Assembly (NCBI RefSeq): GCF_003217575.1
Contig: NZ_QJTC01000015.1
Location: forward strand, 26,816-90,815
From: Xylophilus ampelinus
Lineage (GTDB): Bacteria > Pseudomonadota > Gammaproteobacteria > Burkholderiales > Burkholderiaceae_C
Direction: 5' to 3'
Length of the DNA stretch: 64,000 nt
The position numbers and the translations under genes are program-made. Positions 34,719 to 45,405 of the stretch are shown piece after piece; the first letter of the stretch is position 1; every line of letters begins with the position of its first letter. The notes beneath the pieces are model-generated. The model saw only the letters and a list, made by a program, of their open reading frames with translations. It was not told where the DNA came from and searched no databases.

Positions 34719-36298
34719 TCTTTCCAGGCGTGCCGCCGTGCCAGCGCCCCGGCCGTCAGCGGCAGGTGCGCCGGCCAGCCGTCGGCCAGCGCGCCGTGGG
34801 TATAGACGGCGTCGGCCGCCGCGTCGAACGCCTCCAGCCCGGCGGCCAGCTTGGCGCCGACCATGCCGGCCAGCACATCGCCGGTGCCGGCGGTGGCCAG
34901 GCGGCCGTTGCCGGTCGGGTTGATCTGCGCAAGCCGGCCCGGCTCCGCGACGATGCTGCCCGAGCCCTTGAGCACCACCGCGCATCCGAAGCGCTCCGCC
35001 AGCCGGTGCGCTGCCGTCAGCCGGTCGGCCTGCACGGCCCGGGTGTCGGTGCCCAGCAGGCGCGCGGCCTCCAGCGGATGCGGCGTCAGCACCGTCGCAC
35101 GGCCGACCGCCGCGCGCCGTGCCAGGCGCTGCTGCAGGCCGGCGTCGGCGGCGATCAGGTTCAGGGCGTCGGCATCCAGCAAGAGCCGGGCGGCCCCGTC
35201 CAGCATCCGGGGCAGGTGGCCGCGCAGGGCCTCGCCTCCGCCGCAGCCGCAGACGAGGGCGCCGTCGCCCAGGTCCAGCGCCTCGGGCGTGCGCAGCATC
35301 AGCTCGGGCTGCGACACGTCGAGGCCGAAGCCCGGGTTGCCGTCGAGCAGCGCCAGCAGCACCCGGCCCGCGCCGGCATGCAGCGCGGCGGTGGCGGCCA
35401 GCACCGCCGCGCCCGCCATGCCCCGGCCGCGGTGGCCGATGCCTTCTCCGCCCAGCACCGCGACGTCGCCGAAGCTGCCCTTGTGCGACGCGTGGCTGCG
35501 GCGCGGCGCGGCGGCCGGGCCGGAGAGCCGGGCGGTCGCCGAACCGGCCGAGGCGCCCGCATCGTCGGTCACGCCCAGCGTGTCGAGCCACACGCTGCCG
35601 GCCCGGTCGCGCCCCTCGGCGGTGAAGAGGCCGGGCTTGAGGGTCAGCAGGCTCAGGGTGAAATCTGCATGAAAAGAGGCTGTAGCCAGGGTAACGCCAC
35701 GACCAGGCGCTACAGTTTTTATAGCATGGACGCCGGTATCGGCCTGCAGGCCCGAGGGCAGGTCGATGGCCAGCACCGGCGCGCCGGCCTGGACCTGCGC
35801 GTCCAGCGCCACGTCGAGCCAGTCGGGGGGCAGGGCGCCGCAGCGGGCCGTCGTGCCGACTGCTTCTTGCGTGGCCGGCCGCGGCGCGCCGCCGATGCCC
35901 AGCAGCGCATCGATGCAGAGGTCCTGCGGCGACAGCGCGCCGGGCGCGGGAGGCGCAACGAAGTCGACACCTGCCGCCCGGGCACGCTCCAGCGCCGCAC
36001 GGGCATCGGCCGGCAGCCGTGCCGGATCGGCCCAGTGCGTCGCGCACACCGGCCGCCCGGCGCGGCGCAGCTGCACCGCCGCCTCCAGCCCGTCGCCGCC
36101 GTTGTTGCCCGGACCGCAGGCGATCCAGATGCAGCGCGCGTGCGGCGCCAGCGCCTGGGCCAGCCGCGCCACCGCGGCACCGGCGCGCTGCATCAGCACG
36201 TTCGGCGGCGCATCGGCCAGCGCCGCCGCCTCGATGCGCCGCGTGGCCGCGGTGTCGTGGAGCGGATGGGCCCGGTCGGGGTGGATGCGCTGGACCAT
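34715..36298 (-). CDS. nnr: Bifunctional NAD(P)H-hydrate repair enzyme (epimerase + dehydratase)
   Basis: A 527-residue fusion. The N-terminal YjeF_N epimerase domain ([36 protein letters not shown]) is joined to a C-terminal YjeF_C ADP-dependent dehydratase ([43 protein letters not shown]). It restores hydrated NADH/NADPH. A GCTA...TAGC palindrome is read in frame between the domains, where the family varies. It overlaps the SDR gene by 4 bases at the 3' end. Confidence 0.93.
   Translation of the reverse strand: MVQRIHPDRAHPLHDTAATRRIEAAALADAPPNVLMQRAGAAVARLAQALAPHARCIWIACGPGNNGGDGLEAAVQLRRAGRPVCATHWADPARLPADARAALERARAAGVDFVAPPAPGALSPQDLCIDALLGIGGAPRPATQEAVGTTARCGALPPDWLDVALDAQVQAGAPVLAIDLPSGLQADTGVHAIKTVAPGRGVTLATASFHADFTLSLLTLKPGLFTAEGRDRAGSVWLDTLGVTDDAGASAGSATARLSGPAAAPRRSHASHKGSFGDVAVLGGEGIGHRGRGMAGAAVLAATAALHAGAGRVLLALLDGNPGFGLDVSQPELMLRTPEALDLGDGALVCGCGGGEALRGHLPRMLDGAARLLLDADALNLIAADAGLQQRLARRAAVGRATVLTPHPLEAARLLGTDTRAVQADRLTAAHRLAERFGCAVVLKGSGSIVAEPGRLAQINPTGNGRLATAGTGDVLAGMVGAKLAAGLEAFDAAADAVYTHGALADGWPAHLPLTAGALARRHAWKD
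35709..35725. repeat. GCTA/TAGC palindrome inside nnr, copy 4
   Basis: GCTA and TAGC arms enclose an AT-rich centre in an otherwise very GC-rich gene, with a GAGGCTGTAGCC segment nearby. It is translated as AIKTVAPG in the epimerase-dehydratase junction. Confidence 0.45.
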
Positions 36299-36321
36299 GG
36301 TCGTCCCCGGCCCGGTCGAAC

Positions 36322-37533
36322 TCAATCGAACCGGGCGACGGAGTAGGGCGCCAGCGGCAGGGCGGTGGGCTGCCCGCCGATCGCGTCGGCCAGCAGTCGG
36401 GCCGATCCGCCGGCGAAGGTCCAGCCGTGGCCGCCGCTGGCCAGGTGCAGCCAGACGCCGGGCGAGCCCGAGGGGCCGAGCAGCGGTCGCTCGTCCGGCA
36501 GCACCAGCCGCTCGCCGTGCCACTCCTGCACGCCGGTCGAGAGCTGTGCCGCGCCCGGGAACCAGCGGTGCAGCGCTTGGTAGAGCGACTGAATCGCGGT
36601 CTGGCGGCGGGATTCGTTCATCGTGCCGATGTGGGTCGCGCCGGCCACCCGGAGCCGGTCGCCCAGGCGGACGATGGTGGCCCCGGTGGCGGCATCGACC
36701 ACCGCGCTGTAGGGCGCGTGCAACGGCTCGCGGATCGCGGCGCCGAGCGAATAGCCGTGCAGCGTGTCGAACGGCAGCCGGCGCGGGCCCAGGCCCAGGC
36801 CCTGCAGCAGCGCCGGGGCCCCCATGCCGGCGCAGAGCACGACGGCGTCGAAGGCGCGAGGCCGGGCCTGGCCCTCCAGCACCAGCGTGGGCGGCATGCC
36901 GCCGGCCACCCGGGCCACCGGTGTGTTGAAGGCGAAGACGACGCCGTGGCGCTCGGCCTCGGCCCGCAGCCGCAACGCGAATTGGCGGCAGTTGCCCACT
37001 TCGTCGCCGGGCAGGTGGACCGCGGCGCGGAGCGCGGTGTCGGCGTTCAGGCCGGGCTCCAGGGTGCGGATGGCCTCGGGTGGCGCCTCGTTGGCGGCAC
37101 GGCCGGTTTCGCGCAGGCGCTCCCACAGCGGTGCGAGGCGGCGGCGGTCCTTCTCGCTGCGCAACAGCACCAGCACGCCGTCGGCCTTCTGGTAATGCAA
37201 TTCCAGTGCGGCCGCCACGATGCGCAGCCGCTCCTGGCTGAAGGCGGCCAGCGCCAGGCGCTCGGCATCGCCCTCGCTGTCTGCGCGGGCGGCGCGCTGC
37301 TGCCGGTGCCAGGCCCAGCCGGAGGGGACCAGACCGCTCTCACGCAGGGGAATCGCCTCGCTGCCCAGGCGGGCCCAGGCGCAGCCCGGCGCCACCATGC
37401 CGGCATGGCCGAAACTCGCTTCCTCGGCGGCGGCGGCGCGGCGCTCGAAGACGGTCACCGCATGGCCGTCGGAGGCCAGTTCGCAGGCGGTGGCGATGCC
37501 GGAAAACCCGGCGCCGACGATCGCGATGTTCAT
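36322..37533 (-). CDS. FAD-dependent D-amino acid dehydrogenase-like oxidase
   Basis: A 403-residue DAO-fold flavoenzyme. The N-terminal dinucleotide motif is [10 protein letters not shown], followed by an ERR acidic end at about residue 31 and [11 protein letters not shown] as in DadA. The C-terminal block is [22 protein letters not shown]. DadA oxidises D-amino acids in the cytoplasmic membrane. Without context the exact substrate is open. It lies 23 bp upstream of nnr on the same strand. Confidence 0.85.
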   Translation of the reverse strand: MNIAIVGAGFSGIATACELASDGHAVTVFERRAAAAEEASFGHAGMVAPGCAWARLGSEAIPLRESGLVPSGWAWHRQQRAARADSEGDAERLALAAFSQERLRIVAAALELHYQKADGVLVLLRSEKDRRRLAPLWERLRETGRAANEAPPEAIRTLEPGLNADTALRAAVHLPGDEVGNCRQFALRLRAEAERHGVVFAFNTPVARVAGGMPPTLVLEGQARPRAFDAVVLCAGMGAPALLQGLGLGPRRLPFDTLHGYSLGAAIREPLHAPYSAVVDAATGATIVRLGDRLRVAGATHIGTMNESRRQTAIQSLYQALHRWFPGAAQLSTGVQEWHGERLVLPDERPLLGPSGSPGVWLHLASGGHGWTFAGGSARLLADAIGGQPTALPLAPYSVARFD

Positions 37534-37655
37534 GGCGTCAGGCCCGGTCCGGTGGACGGGGAGGGCTTGCGGTGTCTCGGCATCGTGCTATGAAATTCGG
37601 AGTGGTCCGGGCAGTCGGGCGCGCGGGCGTTATGGCGATCGGGGATCACCCGGCA

Positions 37656-37798
37656 TGCTATACTCTTTGGGTTTCGCCGGACGGGCCCGCAGGGCTTTTT
37701 CTGGCGAGGCAAATCGCAAACCAGTCCACCTCGAGGTGTCGCGGCGCTCCGCCGCGAATGAGGACTGGATTTCAGACCCAACCTTCGGAGTTATCACT
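37656..37798 (+). promoter_or_regulatory. rpsB promoter and structured leader
   Basis: An extended -10 box (TGCTATACT, 37656-37664) should start a leader of about 130 nt. Within it are a GCCC/GGGC hairpin followed by five T (37685-37700), and a long stem CCAGTCC/GGACTGG (37721-37727 with 37762-37768) enclosing CGCGGCG/CGCCGCG. rpsB leaders are known targets of autogenous control by S2, and this structured leader is a likely example. Confidence 0.6.
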
Positions 37799-38563
37799 AT
37801 GTCCGCAACCATGCGCGAAATGCTGGAAGCCGGTGTCCATTTCGGCCACCAGACCCGCTTCTGGAACCCCAAGATGGCACCGTACATCTTCGGCCATCGC
37901 AACAAGATCCACATCATCAACCTGGAGAAGTCGCTCCCGCTTTTCCAGGACGCCGCCAAGTTCGCCAAGCAGCTGGCCGCCAACCGCGGCACCATCCTGT
38001 TCGTCGGCACCAAGCGCCAGGCCCGTGAAATCGTCTCGTCCGAAGCCCAGCGCGCCGGCGTGCCTTTCGTCGACCAGCGCTGGCTCGGCGGCATGCTGAC
38101 CAACTTCAAGACGGTCAAGACCTCGATCAAGCGTCTGAAGGACCTGAAGGCCCAGCAGGAAACCGGCCTGGAAGGCCTGTCCAAGAAAGAGCAGCTGACG
38201 TTCTCCCGCGAGATCGCCAAGCTCGAGAAGGACATCGGCGGCATCCAGGACATGGCGGCCCTGCCGGACGCGATTTTCGTGATCGACGTCGGCTACCACA
38301 AGATCGCGATCGCGGAAGCCAAGAAGCTGGGCATTCCGCTGATCGGCGTGGTCGATACCAACCACTCGCCCGAAGGCATCGACTACGTCATTCCCGGCAA
38401 CGACGACTCGGCCAAGGCCGTCGAGCTGTACGCCCGCGGCATGGCCGACGCCATCCTCGAAGGCCGTGCCAGCGCCGGTAACGAAGTCGTCAAGGCTGCC
38501 GCCGGCGAAACCGCCAGCGGCGACGAATTCGTCGAAGTGCAGGAAGCGGGCGCCGCTGCCTGA
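37799..38563 (+). CDS. rpsB: 30S ribosomal protein S2
   Basis: A 254-residue S2 protein with [22 protein letters not shown] at the start, [22 protein letters not shown] and the [15 protein letters not shown] signature near the end. GGAG lies 9 bases before the ATG. It heads the conserved rpsB-tsf-pyrH-frr series and is followed by a terminator-like hairpin before tsf. Confidence 0.98.
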   Translation: MSATMREMLEAGVHFGHQTRFWNPKMAPYIFGHRNKIHIINLEKSLPLFQDAAKFAKQLAANRGTILFVGTKRQAREIVSSEAQRAGVPFVDQRWLGGMLTNFKTVKTSIKRLKDLKAQQETGLEGLSKKEQLTFSREIAKLEKDIGGIQDMAALPDAIFVIDVGYHKIAIAEAKKLGIPLIGVVDTNHSPEGIDYVIPGNDDSAKAVELYARGMADAILEGRASAGNEVVKAAAGETASGDEFVEVQEAGAAA

Positions 38564-38589
38564 GGCGGCCCTTCCGCGCTGCCGGGCAA

Positions 38590-38611
38590 GGGGCTGCGAA
38601 GCCCCTTTTTT
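38590..38611 (+). terminator. Hairpin with T-run between rpsB and tsf
   Basis: GGGGCT/AGCCCC arms with a GCGA loop are followed by six T. Its place between co-expressed genes suggests partial termination that sets the S2 to EF-Ts ratio. Confidence 0.8.
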
Positions 38612-38665
38612 GCAGCCGGCTTTCCTGAGATGAACTGAACGAACCGACCGATACGGAGAAAAGAG

Positions 38666-39595
38666 ATGGCTGCTATCACTGCAAGCATGGTGGGCGAACT
38701 GCGCGCCAAGACCGACGCCCCGATGATGGAGTGCAAGAAGGCCCTGACCGAGGCCGACGGCAACATGGACAAGGCCGAAGAGCTGCTGCGCATCAAGCTC
38801 GGCAACAAGGCCGGCAAGGCGTCGGGCCGCATCACCGCCGAAGGCGTGGTCACCGCGTACGTCGACGGCGCCCGGGGCGGCATGATCGAGATCAACTGCG
38901 AAACCGACTTCGTCACCAAGAACGACAGCTTCCTGGCACTCGCCAACGCGGCCGCGATGCTGGTCGCCAAGCACAACCCCGCCGACATCGCCGCCCTGGG
39001 CGCGCTGCCGTACGAGCAGGACGGTTTCGGCCCGACGCTCGAAGACGTGCGCAAGGGCCTGATCGGCAAGATCGGCGAGAACATGAGCTTCCGCCGCTTC
39101 AAGCACTTCACCGGCAACGGCCGGATCGCCTCCTACCTGCACGGCACCCGCATCGGCGTGATCGTCGAGTTCGAAGGCGACGACGCCGCCGCCAAGGACG
39201 TGGCGATGCACATCGCCGCGATGAAGCCCGTCTCGATCTCCTCGGCCGACGTGCCTGCGGACCTGATCGAGAAAGAGCGCGCGGTCGCCGCCGGCAAGGC
39301 CGACGAAGACCGCAAGACCGCCGAAGCCGAAGGCAAGAAGCCGCAGCCGGCCGACATCGTCGCCAAGCGCATCGAAGGCGGCGTGCAGAAGTACCTGAAG
39401 GAAGTGTCGCTGCACAACCAGGTCTTCGTGAAGGCGTCCGACGGCAAGCAGACCGTCGAGCAGATGCTCAAGGCCTCCAACACCGGCATCAAGGGCTTCA
39501 CCCTGTACGTGGTCGGCGAAGGCATCGAGAAGAAGGTCGACGACTTCGCAGCCGAAGTGGCGGCCCAGGTCGCGGCCGCCAAGAGCGCCGCCTGA
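38666..39595 (+). CDS. tsf: Elongation factor Ts
   Basis: A 309-residue nucleotide exchange factor for EF-Tu. The UBA-like N-terminus ([31 protein letters not shown]), the INCETDFV motif and the dimerisation core ([13 protein letters not shown]) are clear. GGAGA precedes the ATG. It follows rpsB across a partial terminator. Confidence 0.98.
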   Translation: MAAITASMVGELRAKTDAPMMECKKALTEADGNMDKAEELLRIKLGNKAGKASGRITAEGVVTAYVDGARGGMIEINCETDFVTKNDSFLALANAAAMLVAKHNPADIAALGALPYEQDGFGPTLEDVRKGLIGKIGENMSFRRFKHFTGNGRIASYLHGTRIGVIVEFEGDDAAAKDVAMHIAAMKPVSISSADVPADLIEKERAVAAGKADEDRKTAEAEGKKPQPADIVAKRIEGGVQKYLKEVSLHNQVFVKASDGKQTVEQMLKASNTGIKGFTLYVVGEGIEKKVDDFAAEVAAQVAAAKSAA

Positions 39596-39689
39596 TCCCG
39601 CGAAGGGCCGGTGCCCGCCACCGGCCCACGCGCGCCGGGACGCTCCGTTCCACAACGACACCGCAGCCCATCATCCCAAGGAGTTCCCC

Positions 39690-40412
39690 ATGTCCAACCC
39701 CCAGCCAGCCCACAAGCGCATCCTGCTGAAGCTGTCCGGTGAGGCGCTGATGGGGGACGACGCCTTCGGCATCAACCGGGCCACCATCGTCCGCATGGTC
39801 GGCGAGATCGCCGAGGTCACCCGCCTCGGGGTGCAGGTGGCGGTGGTGATCGGCGGCGGCAACATTTTCCGCGGCGTCGCGGGCGGCTCGGTCGGCATGG
39901 ACCGCGCCACCGCCGACTACATGGGCATGCTGGCGACGGTGATGAACGCCCTGGCCCTGGCCGACGCGATGGACAAGCAGGGTCTGGTGGCCCGGGTGAT
40001 GTCGGCCATCGCCATCGAGCAGGTGGTCGAGCCCTACGTGCGGCCCAAGGCGTTGCAGTATCTCGAAGAAGGCAAGGTGGTGGTCTTCGCGGCCGGCACC
40101 GGCAACCCCTTCTTCACCACCGACACCGCCGCTGCGCTGCGCGGCGCCGAGATCGGGGCCGAACTGGTCCTCAAGGCCACCAAGGTCGACGGCGTCTACA
40201 GCGCCGACCCGAAGAAGGACCCGACGGCCACCCGCTACGCCCGCATCAGTTTCGACGATGCGATGGCGCAGAACCTGGGCATCATGGACGCCACCGCCTT
40301 CGCTCTGTGCCGCGACCAGAAGCTGCCGCTGAAGGTCTTCTCCATCTTCAAGCACGGCGCCTTGAAGCGCGTGGTGATGGGCGAGGACGAAGGCACGCTG
40401 GTGCATGTCTGA
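39690..40412 (+). CDS. pyrH: Uridylate kinase
   Basis: A 240-residue amino-acid-kinase-fold UMP kinase, which makes UDP. It shows [22 protein letters not shown], the nucleotide region [17 protein letters not shown] and [15 protein letters not shown] lies 7 bases before the ATG. Standard order after tsf. Confidence 0.98.
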   Translation: MSNPQPAHKRILLKLSGEALMGDDAFGINRATIVRMVGEIAEVTRLGVQVAVVIGGGNIFRGVAGGSVGMDRATADYMGMLATVMNALALADAMDKQGLVARVMSAIAIEQVVEPYVRPKALQYLEEGKVVVFAAGTGNPFFTTDTAAALRGAEIGAELVLKATKVDGVYSADPKKDPTATRYARISFDDAMAQNLGIMDATAFALCRDQKLPLKVFSIFKHGALKRVVMGEDEGTLVHV

Positions 40413-40457
40413 GCGCGCGCCGCGCCCATCCCGACCGAGCATCCCTGGAGAATCGAC

Positions 40458-41018
40458 ATGAGCATCGCCGACATCAAGACGAACACCGACGCCAAGATGG
40501 ACCAGTCCATCGGCGCGTTCAAGAACAACCTCGCCAAAATCCGCACCGGCCGCGCCAACCCGGCCATCCTCGATTCGGTGCAGGTCGACTACTACGGCTC
40601 GCCGGTGCCGATCAGCCAGGTGGCCAACGTGTCCCTGATCGATGCGCGGACCATCAGCGTCCAGCCCTGGGAAAAGGGTATGGGCGCCAAGATCGAGAAG
40701 GCCATCCGCGAAAGCGACCTGGGCCTGAACCCCGCTTCGATGGGCGACCTGATCCGGGTCCCGATGCCGCCGATGAGCGAAGAACGCCGCAAGGAGATGA
40801 CCAAGCTGGTCCGCAACGAAGGCGAGAGCGCGAAGATCGCCGTGCGCAACCTGCGTCGCGATGCGAACGAAGCCGTCAAGAAGCTGGTCAAGGACAAGCT
40901 GGCCTCCGAGGACGATCAGAAGCGTGCCGAAGCCGACGTGCAGAAGGTCACCGACCGCCACATCGTCGAGATCGACAAGCTGGTGGCGGCCAAGGAACAG
41001 GAAATCATGGCCGTCTGA
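40458..41018 (+). CDS. frr: Ribosome recycling factor
   Basis: A 186-residue RRF with the two-domain pattern: the long helical arms (KTGRANPA-like [12 protein letters not shown] and [15 protein letters not shown] [12 protein letters not shown]) and the C-terminal [22 protein letters not shown]. It releases ribosomes after termination together with EF-G. GGAGA lies upstream of the ATG. Confidence 0.98.
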   Translation: MSIADIKTNTDAKMDQSIGAFKNNLAKIRTGRANPAILDSVQVDYYGSPVPISQVANVSLIDARTISVQPWEKGMGAKIEKAIRESDLGLNPASMGDLIRVPMPPMSEERRKEMTKLVRNEGESAKIAVRNLRRDANEAVKKLVKDKLASEDDQKRAEADVQKVTDRHIVEIDKLVAAKEQEIMAV

Positions 41019-41082
41019 CGGCCCCACCCGTGCGCCCGTTTCCCGTGGCTATCTTTTCGGCAAGCTCTTCGTCGGGCGCGGT

Positions 41083-41871
41083 GTGGCGGTAAAGCCCGCC
41101 CTGCCCGTGGTGCCGCACCACATCGCCATCGTGATGGACGGCAACGGCCGCTGGGCATCGCGCCGCTTCCTGCCCCGCATCGCGGGCCACCGCCAGGGCG
41201 TCGAGTCGCTGCGGCGCTGCGTGCGGCTGTGTGCCGAACGCGGTGTCGGCGTGCTGACCGTCTTCGCCTTCTCGTCCGAGAACTGGAACCGGCCGGCCGA
41301 GGAGGTCTCGGGCCTGATGGAGCTGCTTGCCAAGGCGTTGGGCCGCGAGGTGCCGCAACTGCATGCCGACGGCGTGCGCCTCTATTTCGTCGGCGAGCGC
41401 GCCGGCCTCTCGGACAAGGTGCGCGACGGCCTGGAGGCGGCCGAGCGGGCCACCGCCGGCAACCAGCGGCTGGTGCTCAACGTGTGCTTCAACTACGGCG
41501 GACGCTGGGATATCGCCCAGGCCGCGCAGGCGCTCGCGGCCCGCGGCGAGCCCGCCACCGAGTTCAATTTGCACCGCGCGATGGCGCTGTCGCACGTCCC
41601 CGATCCCGACCTGGTGATCCGTACCGGCGGCGAGCAGCGGATCAGCAATTTCCTGCTCTGGCAGGCCGCATACTCGGAACTGTATTTCAGCGACCACCTG
41701 TGGCCCGATTTCGACGCGGGTGCGCTCGACGCGGCGATCGAGGCCTTCGCCTGCCGCGAGCGCCGCTTCGGGCAGACCTCGGCCCAGGTCGCCGCGCAAT
41801 CCTCGTCCGCCGCTGCCCAGCAGGAGGCGGCCGTGTCCGCTTCGCCATCCGGCAACGCCAACGCCGCCTAG
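41083..41871 (+). CDS. uppS: Isoprenyl transferase (undecaprenyl diphosphate synthase)
   Basis: About 262 residues. The cis-prenyltransferase motif IAIVMDGNGRWA, the FAFSSENWNRP block and the VIRTGGEQRISNFLLWQ/YSELYF region are diagnostic. It makes the lipid carrier for cell wall and LPS synthesis. The start is uncertain: GTG 41083 fits the family length, but no good ribosome site is visible. The C-terminal ~25 residues are an Ala/Ser-rich extension. Confidence 0.95.
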   Translation: MAVKPALPVVPHHIAIVMDGNGRWASRRFLPRIAGHRQGVESLRRCVRLCAERGVGVLTVFAFSSENWNRPAEEVSGLMELLAKALGREVPQLHADGVRLYFVGERAGLSDKVRDGLEAAERATAGNQRLVLNVCFNYGGRWDIAQAAQALAARGEPATEFNLHRAMALSHVPDPDLVIRTGGEQRISNFLLWQAAYSELYFSDHLWPDFDAGALDAAIEAFACRERRFGQTSAQVAAQSSSAAAQQEAAVSASPSGNANAA

Positions 41872-41911
41872 CGCTTCGATCGGCGTTCCGCAGGCTCTCA
41901 GGGGACTTTCC

Positions 41912-42766
41912 ATGCTGAAGCAACGCATCATCACCGCGGTCGTCCTGCTGGCCATTTTGCTGCCCGCGCTGTTCTATCCGTCGCCCCTGCCGTTCTGCGC
42001 CGTCGCTCTGGTCGCGATGACCGCGGCCGCCTGGGAATGGGGCCGGCTCAATGGTTATTCGAGCAAGGGCGCGCTGTTCATCGCTTTCGACTGCCTGGCG
42101 CTGTGCCTGCTGAGTTGGCGCCTGGGCTGGCTCGAGCGGCCGATGCCGCTCGCCTGGCTGGCCGCCGGCGCGTTCTGGGTGCTGGCCGGTGCCGCCCTGC
42201 TGCGCAGCGGCGTGGCCGGCTGGCCGCGGGTGCCGCGCACGGTGCGTGTGGTCGGCGGCGTGCTGGCGCTGTGGCTCGCATGGCTGGCGGTGGGGCAGGC
42301 GCGGGTGATCGGCATCAACTTCCTGCTGTCGATCCTGGTGCTGGTGTGGGTGGCCGACATCGGCGCCTACTTCGCCGGCCGTGCGTTCGGCCTGCGCTTC
42401 ACCCGCTCCAGGCTGGCCCCGTCGATCAGTCCTGGCAAGAGCTGGGAAGGCGTCTGGGGCGGGATGCTGGGCGTGGTGGTGCTGGCGGTGGTCTGGGTGG
42501 CGGCCGACAGGGCCTGGCAGCCGCAGGTGTCGAGTTTCTACAGCCGGCTGGCGATGCAGGGCTGGTTGCTGCTGGTGGTGGGCGCGGTGTTCATGGCCAC
42601 GATGAGCGTGGTGGGCGACCTGGTCGAATCGCTGGTCAAGCGCAGCGCCGGCGCCAAGGACAGCAGCCACCTGCTGCCCGGCCACGGCGGCGTGCTCGAC
42701 CGGGTCGATGCGCTGCTGCCGACGCTGCCGCTGGCGATGATGCTCTCTACCGTGGGCGCAATGTGA
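41912..42766 (+). CDS. cdsA: Phosphatidate cytidylyltransferase
   Basis: A 284-residue integral membrane enzyme making CDP-diacylglycerol for phospholipids. About eight helices precede the family signature near the C-terminus, KRSAGAKDSSHLLPGHGG followed by VLDRVD. It follows uppS and overlaps a possible GTG start of dxr (GTGA). Confidence 0.96.
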   Translation: MLKQRIITAVVLLAILLPALFYPSPLPFCAVALVAMTAAAWEWGRLNGYSSKGALFIAFDCLALCLLSWRLGWLERPMPLAWLAAGAFWVLAGAALLRSGVAGWPRVPRTVRVVGGVLALWLAWLAVGQARVIGINFLLSILVLVWVADIGAYFAGRAFGLRFTRSRLAPSISPGKSWEGVWGGMLGVVVLAVVWVAADRAWQPQVSSFYSRLAMQGWLLLVVGAVFMATMSVVGDLVESLVKRSAGAKDSSHLLPGHGGVLDRVDALLPTLPLAMMLSTVGAM

Positions 42767-42774
42767 GCGGCCGG

Positions 42775-43950
42775 ATGCAGACGATCACCGTCCTGGGCTC
42801 GACCGGCTCCATCGGACTCAGCACCCTGGACGTGCTGGCCCGGCATCCCGATCGTTTCGAGGTCTTCGCGCTCGCCGCGGCGACGCAGGTCGATGCGATG
42901 CTGCAGCAATGCCGGCGGCTGCGGCCGCGCTACGCCGTCATGGCCCAGACCGAGGCGGCCACCCGCCTGCGGCAGGAATGCAACGCGAACGGGCTCGCAG
43001 TCGAAGTCCTGCAAGGGCACAATGCTATGGAAATGATAGCGGCGCATCCGGACGTGGACATGGTCATGGCCGCCATCGTCGGCGCCGCCGGCCTGGCGCC
43101 CTGCCTGGCGGCGGCGCGTGCCGGCAAGCGGCTGCTGCTGGCCAACAAGGAAGCGCTGGTCGTCGGTGGCGAATGGTTCATGGACGCGGTGCGAGACGGC
43201 GGCGCTCAGCTGCTGCCGATCGACAGCGAGCATTCGGCCATCTTCCAGTCCTTGCCCGACGATCCGACCACCTGGGAACGCCGGGTCGACCGGCTGGTCC
43301 TGACCGCCTCGGGCGGGCCGTTCCGCACCCGCGATCCGTCCACGCTCTCGGCGGTCACGCCGGACGAGGCCTGCGCCCATCCCAACTGGTCGATGGGCCG
43401 CAAGATCTCGGTCGATTCGGCCACGATGATGAACAAGGGTCTGGAGGTGATCGAGGCTTGCTATCTCTTCGGCCTGCCGCCCGGGCGGATCGAGGTGGTT
43501 ATCCATCCGCAGAGCACGGTGCATTCGCTGGTGCAGTACCACGACGGCTCGCTGGTGGCGCAGCTGGGCGTGCCCGACATGCGTGTGCCGATCGCCTACG
43601 GCCTCTCCTGGCCCGAGCGGATGGAGAGCGGGGCGCCCCGGCTCGACTTCTCGTCGCTGGCGGCCATGACCTTCGAGCGGCCCGATCCCCAGCGCTTTCC
43701 CGGCCTGCAGCTCGCCTGGGACGCACTGCGCGCACCGCCGGGCACCACTGCGGTGCTGAACGCGGCCAACGAAGTAGCGGTGCAGGCCTTTCTGGACGGC
43801 CGCATCCGCTTCGACCAGATCCACGCGGTCAACCTCGCGACGCTGGAGCGCTGCGTGCCGCGGGTGCCCACCTGCCTCGGCGACCTGATGGCGATCGACG
43901 CGCAGGCGCGCTCCAACGCATCGGCCGCGGTCGTCGGGCGGATGCACTGA
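42775..43950 (+). CDS. dxr: 1-deoxy-D-xylulose 5-phosphate reductoisomerase
   Basis: A 391-residue MEP-pathway enzyme. It shows the NADPH motif LGSTGSIGLSTLDV, the ANKEALVVGG loop, metal and substrate sites in IDSEHSAIFQ and TASGGPFR, and the MNKGLEVIEA block. The ATG at 42775 is used; an in-frame GTG at 42763 overlapping the cdsA stop is also possible. A GCTAT...ATAGC palindrome is read as NAMEMIAA in a variable N-terminal loop. Confidence 0.96.
   Translation: MQTITVLGSTGSIGLSTLDVLARHPDRFEVFALAAATQVDAMLQQCRRLRPRYAVMAQTEAATRLRQECNANGLAVEVLQGHNAMEMIAAHPDVDMVMAAIVGAAGLAPCLAAARAGKRLLLANKEALVVGGEWFMDAVRDGGAQLLPIDSEHSAIFQSLPDDPTTWERRVDRLVLTASGGPFRTRDPSTLSAVTPDEACAHPNWSMGRKISVDSATMMNKGLEVIEACYLFGLPPGRIEVVIHPQSTVHSLVQYHDGSLVAQLGVPDMRVPIAYGLSWPERMESGAPRLDFSSLAAMTFERPDPQRFPGLQLAWDALRAPPGTTAVLNAANEVAVQAFLDGRIRFDQIHAVNLATLERCVPRVPTCLGDLMAIDAQARSNASAAVVGRMH
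43024..43040. repeat. GCTAT/ATAGC palindrome inside dxr, copy 5
   Basis: Perfect 5-bp arms with a 7-nt loop, matching copy 1 in arm sequence and spacing. It falls in a variable region of Dxr before the conserved VDMVMAAIVGAAGL block. Confidence 0.5.
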
Positions 43951-43969
43951 TTTTTTCGGAGATTCGGAC

Positions 43970-45337
43970 ATGCTGACCGTCGTCGCTTTCATCGTGGCCC
44001 TGGCGCTGCTCATCGCCGTGCACGAGTACGGCCATTACCGGGTGGCGGTGGCCTGCGGGGTGAAGGTGTTGCGCTTCTCGGTCGGCTTCGGAAAGCCGAT
44101 CCTGCGCTGGCAACGGCCGGGCTCGCCCACCGAGTTCGTCGTCGGCATGCTGCCGTTGGGCGGCTACGTGAAAATGCTCGACGAGCGCGAGGCGCCGGTC
44201 GCGCCCGAGGAGCGCCACCTGGCCTTCAACAACCGTCCGCTGGCCCAGCGCGCCGCGGTGGTGGCGGCCGGCCCCGCGGCCAACCTGGTGCTGGCGATCG
44301 TGCTGTACGCGGGCGTGAACTGGATGGGCGTGCAGGAGCCGCAGCCGGTGCTGGCCGCGCCGGTGGCCGGATCGATCGCCCAGGCCGCCGGCCTGCAGGG
44401 CGGCGAGCGGGTGACCGAAGCGGCTTTCGAAGGCGAAGCGCTGCAACCCGTCCAGTCGTTCGAAGACCTGCGCTGGCTGCTGACCCGCGGCGCGCTCGAC
44501 GGCCAGAACGTGCGCATCGCCTACCGCGCCGCCGGTGCCGATGCCGGCCCGACGCGCCAGGCCACGCTGCAGCTTGAGCGCATCGGCGCGCGCGAGGCCG
44601 ACCTGCAGCTGTTCCGCAAGATCGGTATCGTCGGCCCCTGGACGCCGCCGGTGCTGGGCGAGGTGCAGGCCGACGGCGCGGCGGCCAGGGCCGGCCTGCG
44701 GGAGGGCGACACGGTGCTGCGTATCGGCGATACCGCGATCGGCGACGGCCCGCAGCTGCGCGAGGCGATCCGCGCTTCGGTGCAGGGCCGCGAGGCGCGT
44801 ACCCAGGTCTGGCAGGTCGCGCGCGGCAACGCGCAGCTGGCGCTGCCGGTCACGCCGGTGGTGGTGACCGAGCAGGACACGAGCTTCGGCCGCGTGAACG
44901 CCTTCGTCGGCGGTCCGCCGGACATGACGAGGGTGCGCTACGGCCCGATCGAAGGCCTGCGCAACGGCGCGGTCAGGACCTGGGAAGTCTCGGTGCTGAC
45001 CCTGCGCATGATGGGCCGCATGCTGATCGGCCAGGCGTCGATCAAGAATCTGAGCGGCCCGCTGACCATCGCCGACTACGCCGGCAAGTCGGCGAGCCTG
45101 GGCCTCACCCCGTACCTGACCTTCCTGGCGCTGATCAGCGTCAGCCTGGGCATCCTCAACCTGCTGCCGCTGCCGGTGCTCGACGGCGGCCACCTGCTGT
45201 ACTTCCTGTGGGAAGCCGTCACCGGCCGCACCGTGCCCGAGGTGTGGCAGGGCCGCCTGCAGCGGGGCGGCGTCGCCGCGCTCCTTCTCATGACGTCGAT
45301 CGCCCTGTTCAACGACGTCTCCCGTATTTTCGGCTGA
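43970..45337 (+). CDS. rseP: RIP metalloprotease RseP
   Basis: A 455-residue site-2 protease of the inner membrane that cleaves anti-sigma factor RseA in the envelope stress pathway. The zinc motif HEYGH is in the first helix. Two PDZ domains follow, then the LLPLPVLDGGHLLY third ligand motif and terminal helices. It sits between dxr and bamA, the normal order. Confidence 0.96.
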   Translation: MLTVVAFIVALALLIAVHEYGHYRVAVACGVKVLRFSVGFGKPILRWQRPGSPTEFVVGMLPLGGYVKMLDEREAPVAPEERHLAFNNRPLAQRAAVVAAGPAANLVLAIVLYAGVNWMGVQEPQPVLAAPVAGSIAQAAGLQGGERVTEAAFEGEALQPVQSFEDLRWLLTRGALDGQNVRIAYRAAGADAGPTRQATLQLERIGAREADLQLFRKIGIVGPWTPPVLGEVQADGAAARAGLREGDTVLRIGDTAIGDGPQLREAIRASVQGREARTQVWQVARGNAQLALPVTPVVVTEQDTSFGRVNAFVGGPPDMTRVRYGPIEGLRNGAVRTWEVSVLTLRMMGRMLIGQASIKNLSGPLTIADYAGKSASLGLTPYLTFLALISVSLGILNLLPLPVLDGGHLLYFLWEAVTGRTVPEVWQGRLQRGGVAALLLMTSIALFNDVSRIFG

Positions 45338-45405
45338 CGCCGTCCGTCATAATGCGGCGGTCCCCGGGCCTGGCGCCGGGCCGGTGTTCGCCAGAGACCT
45401 GATAC

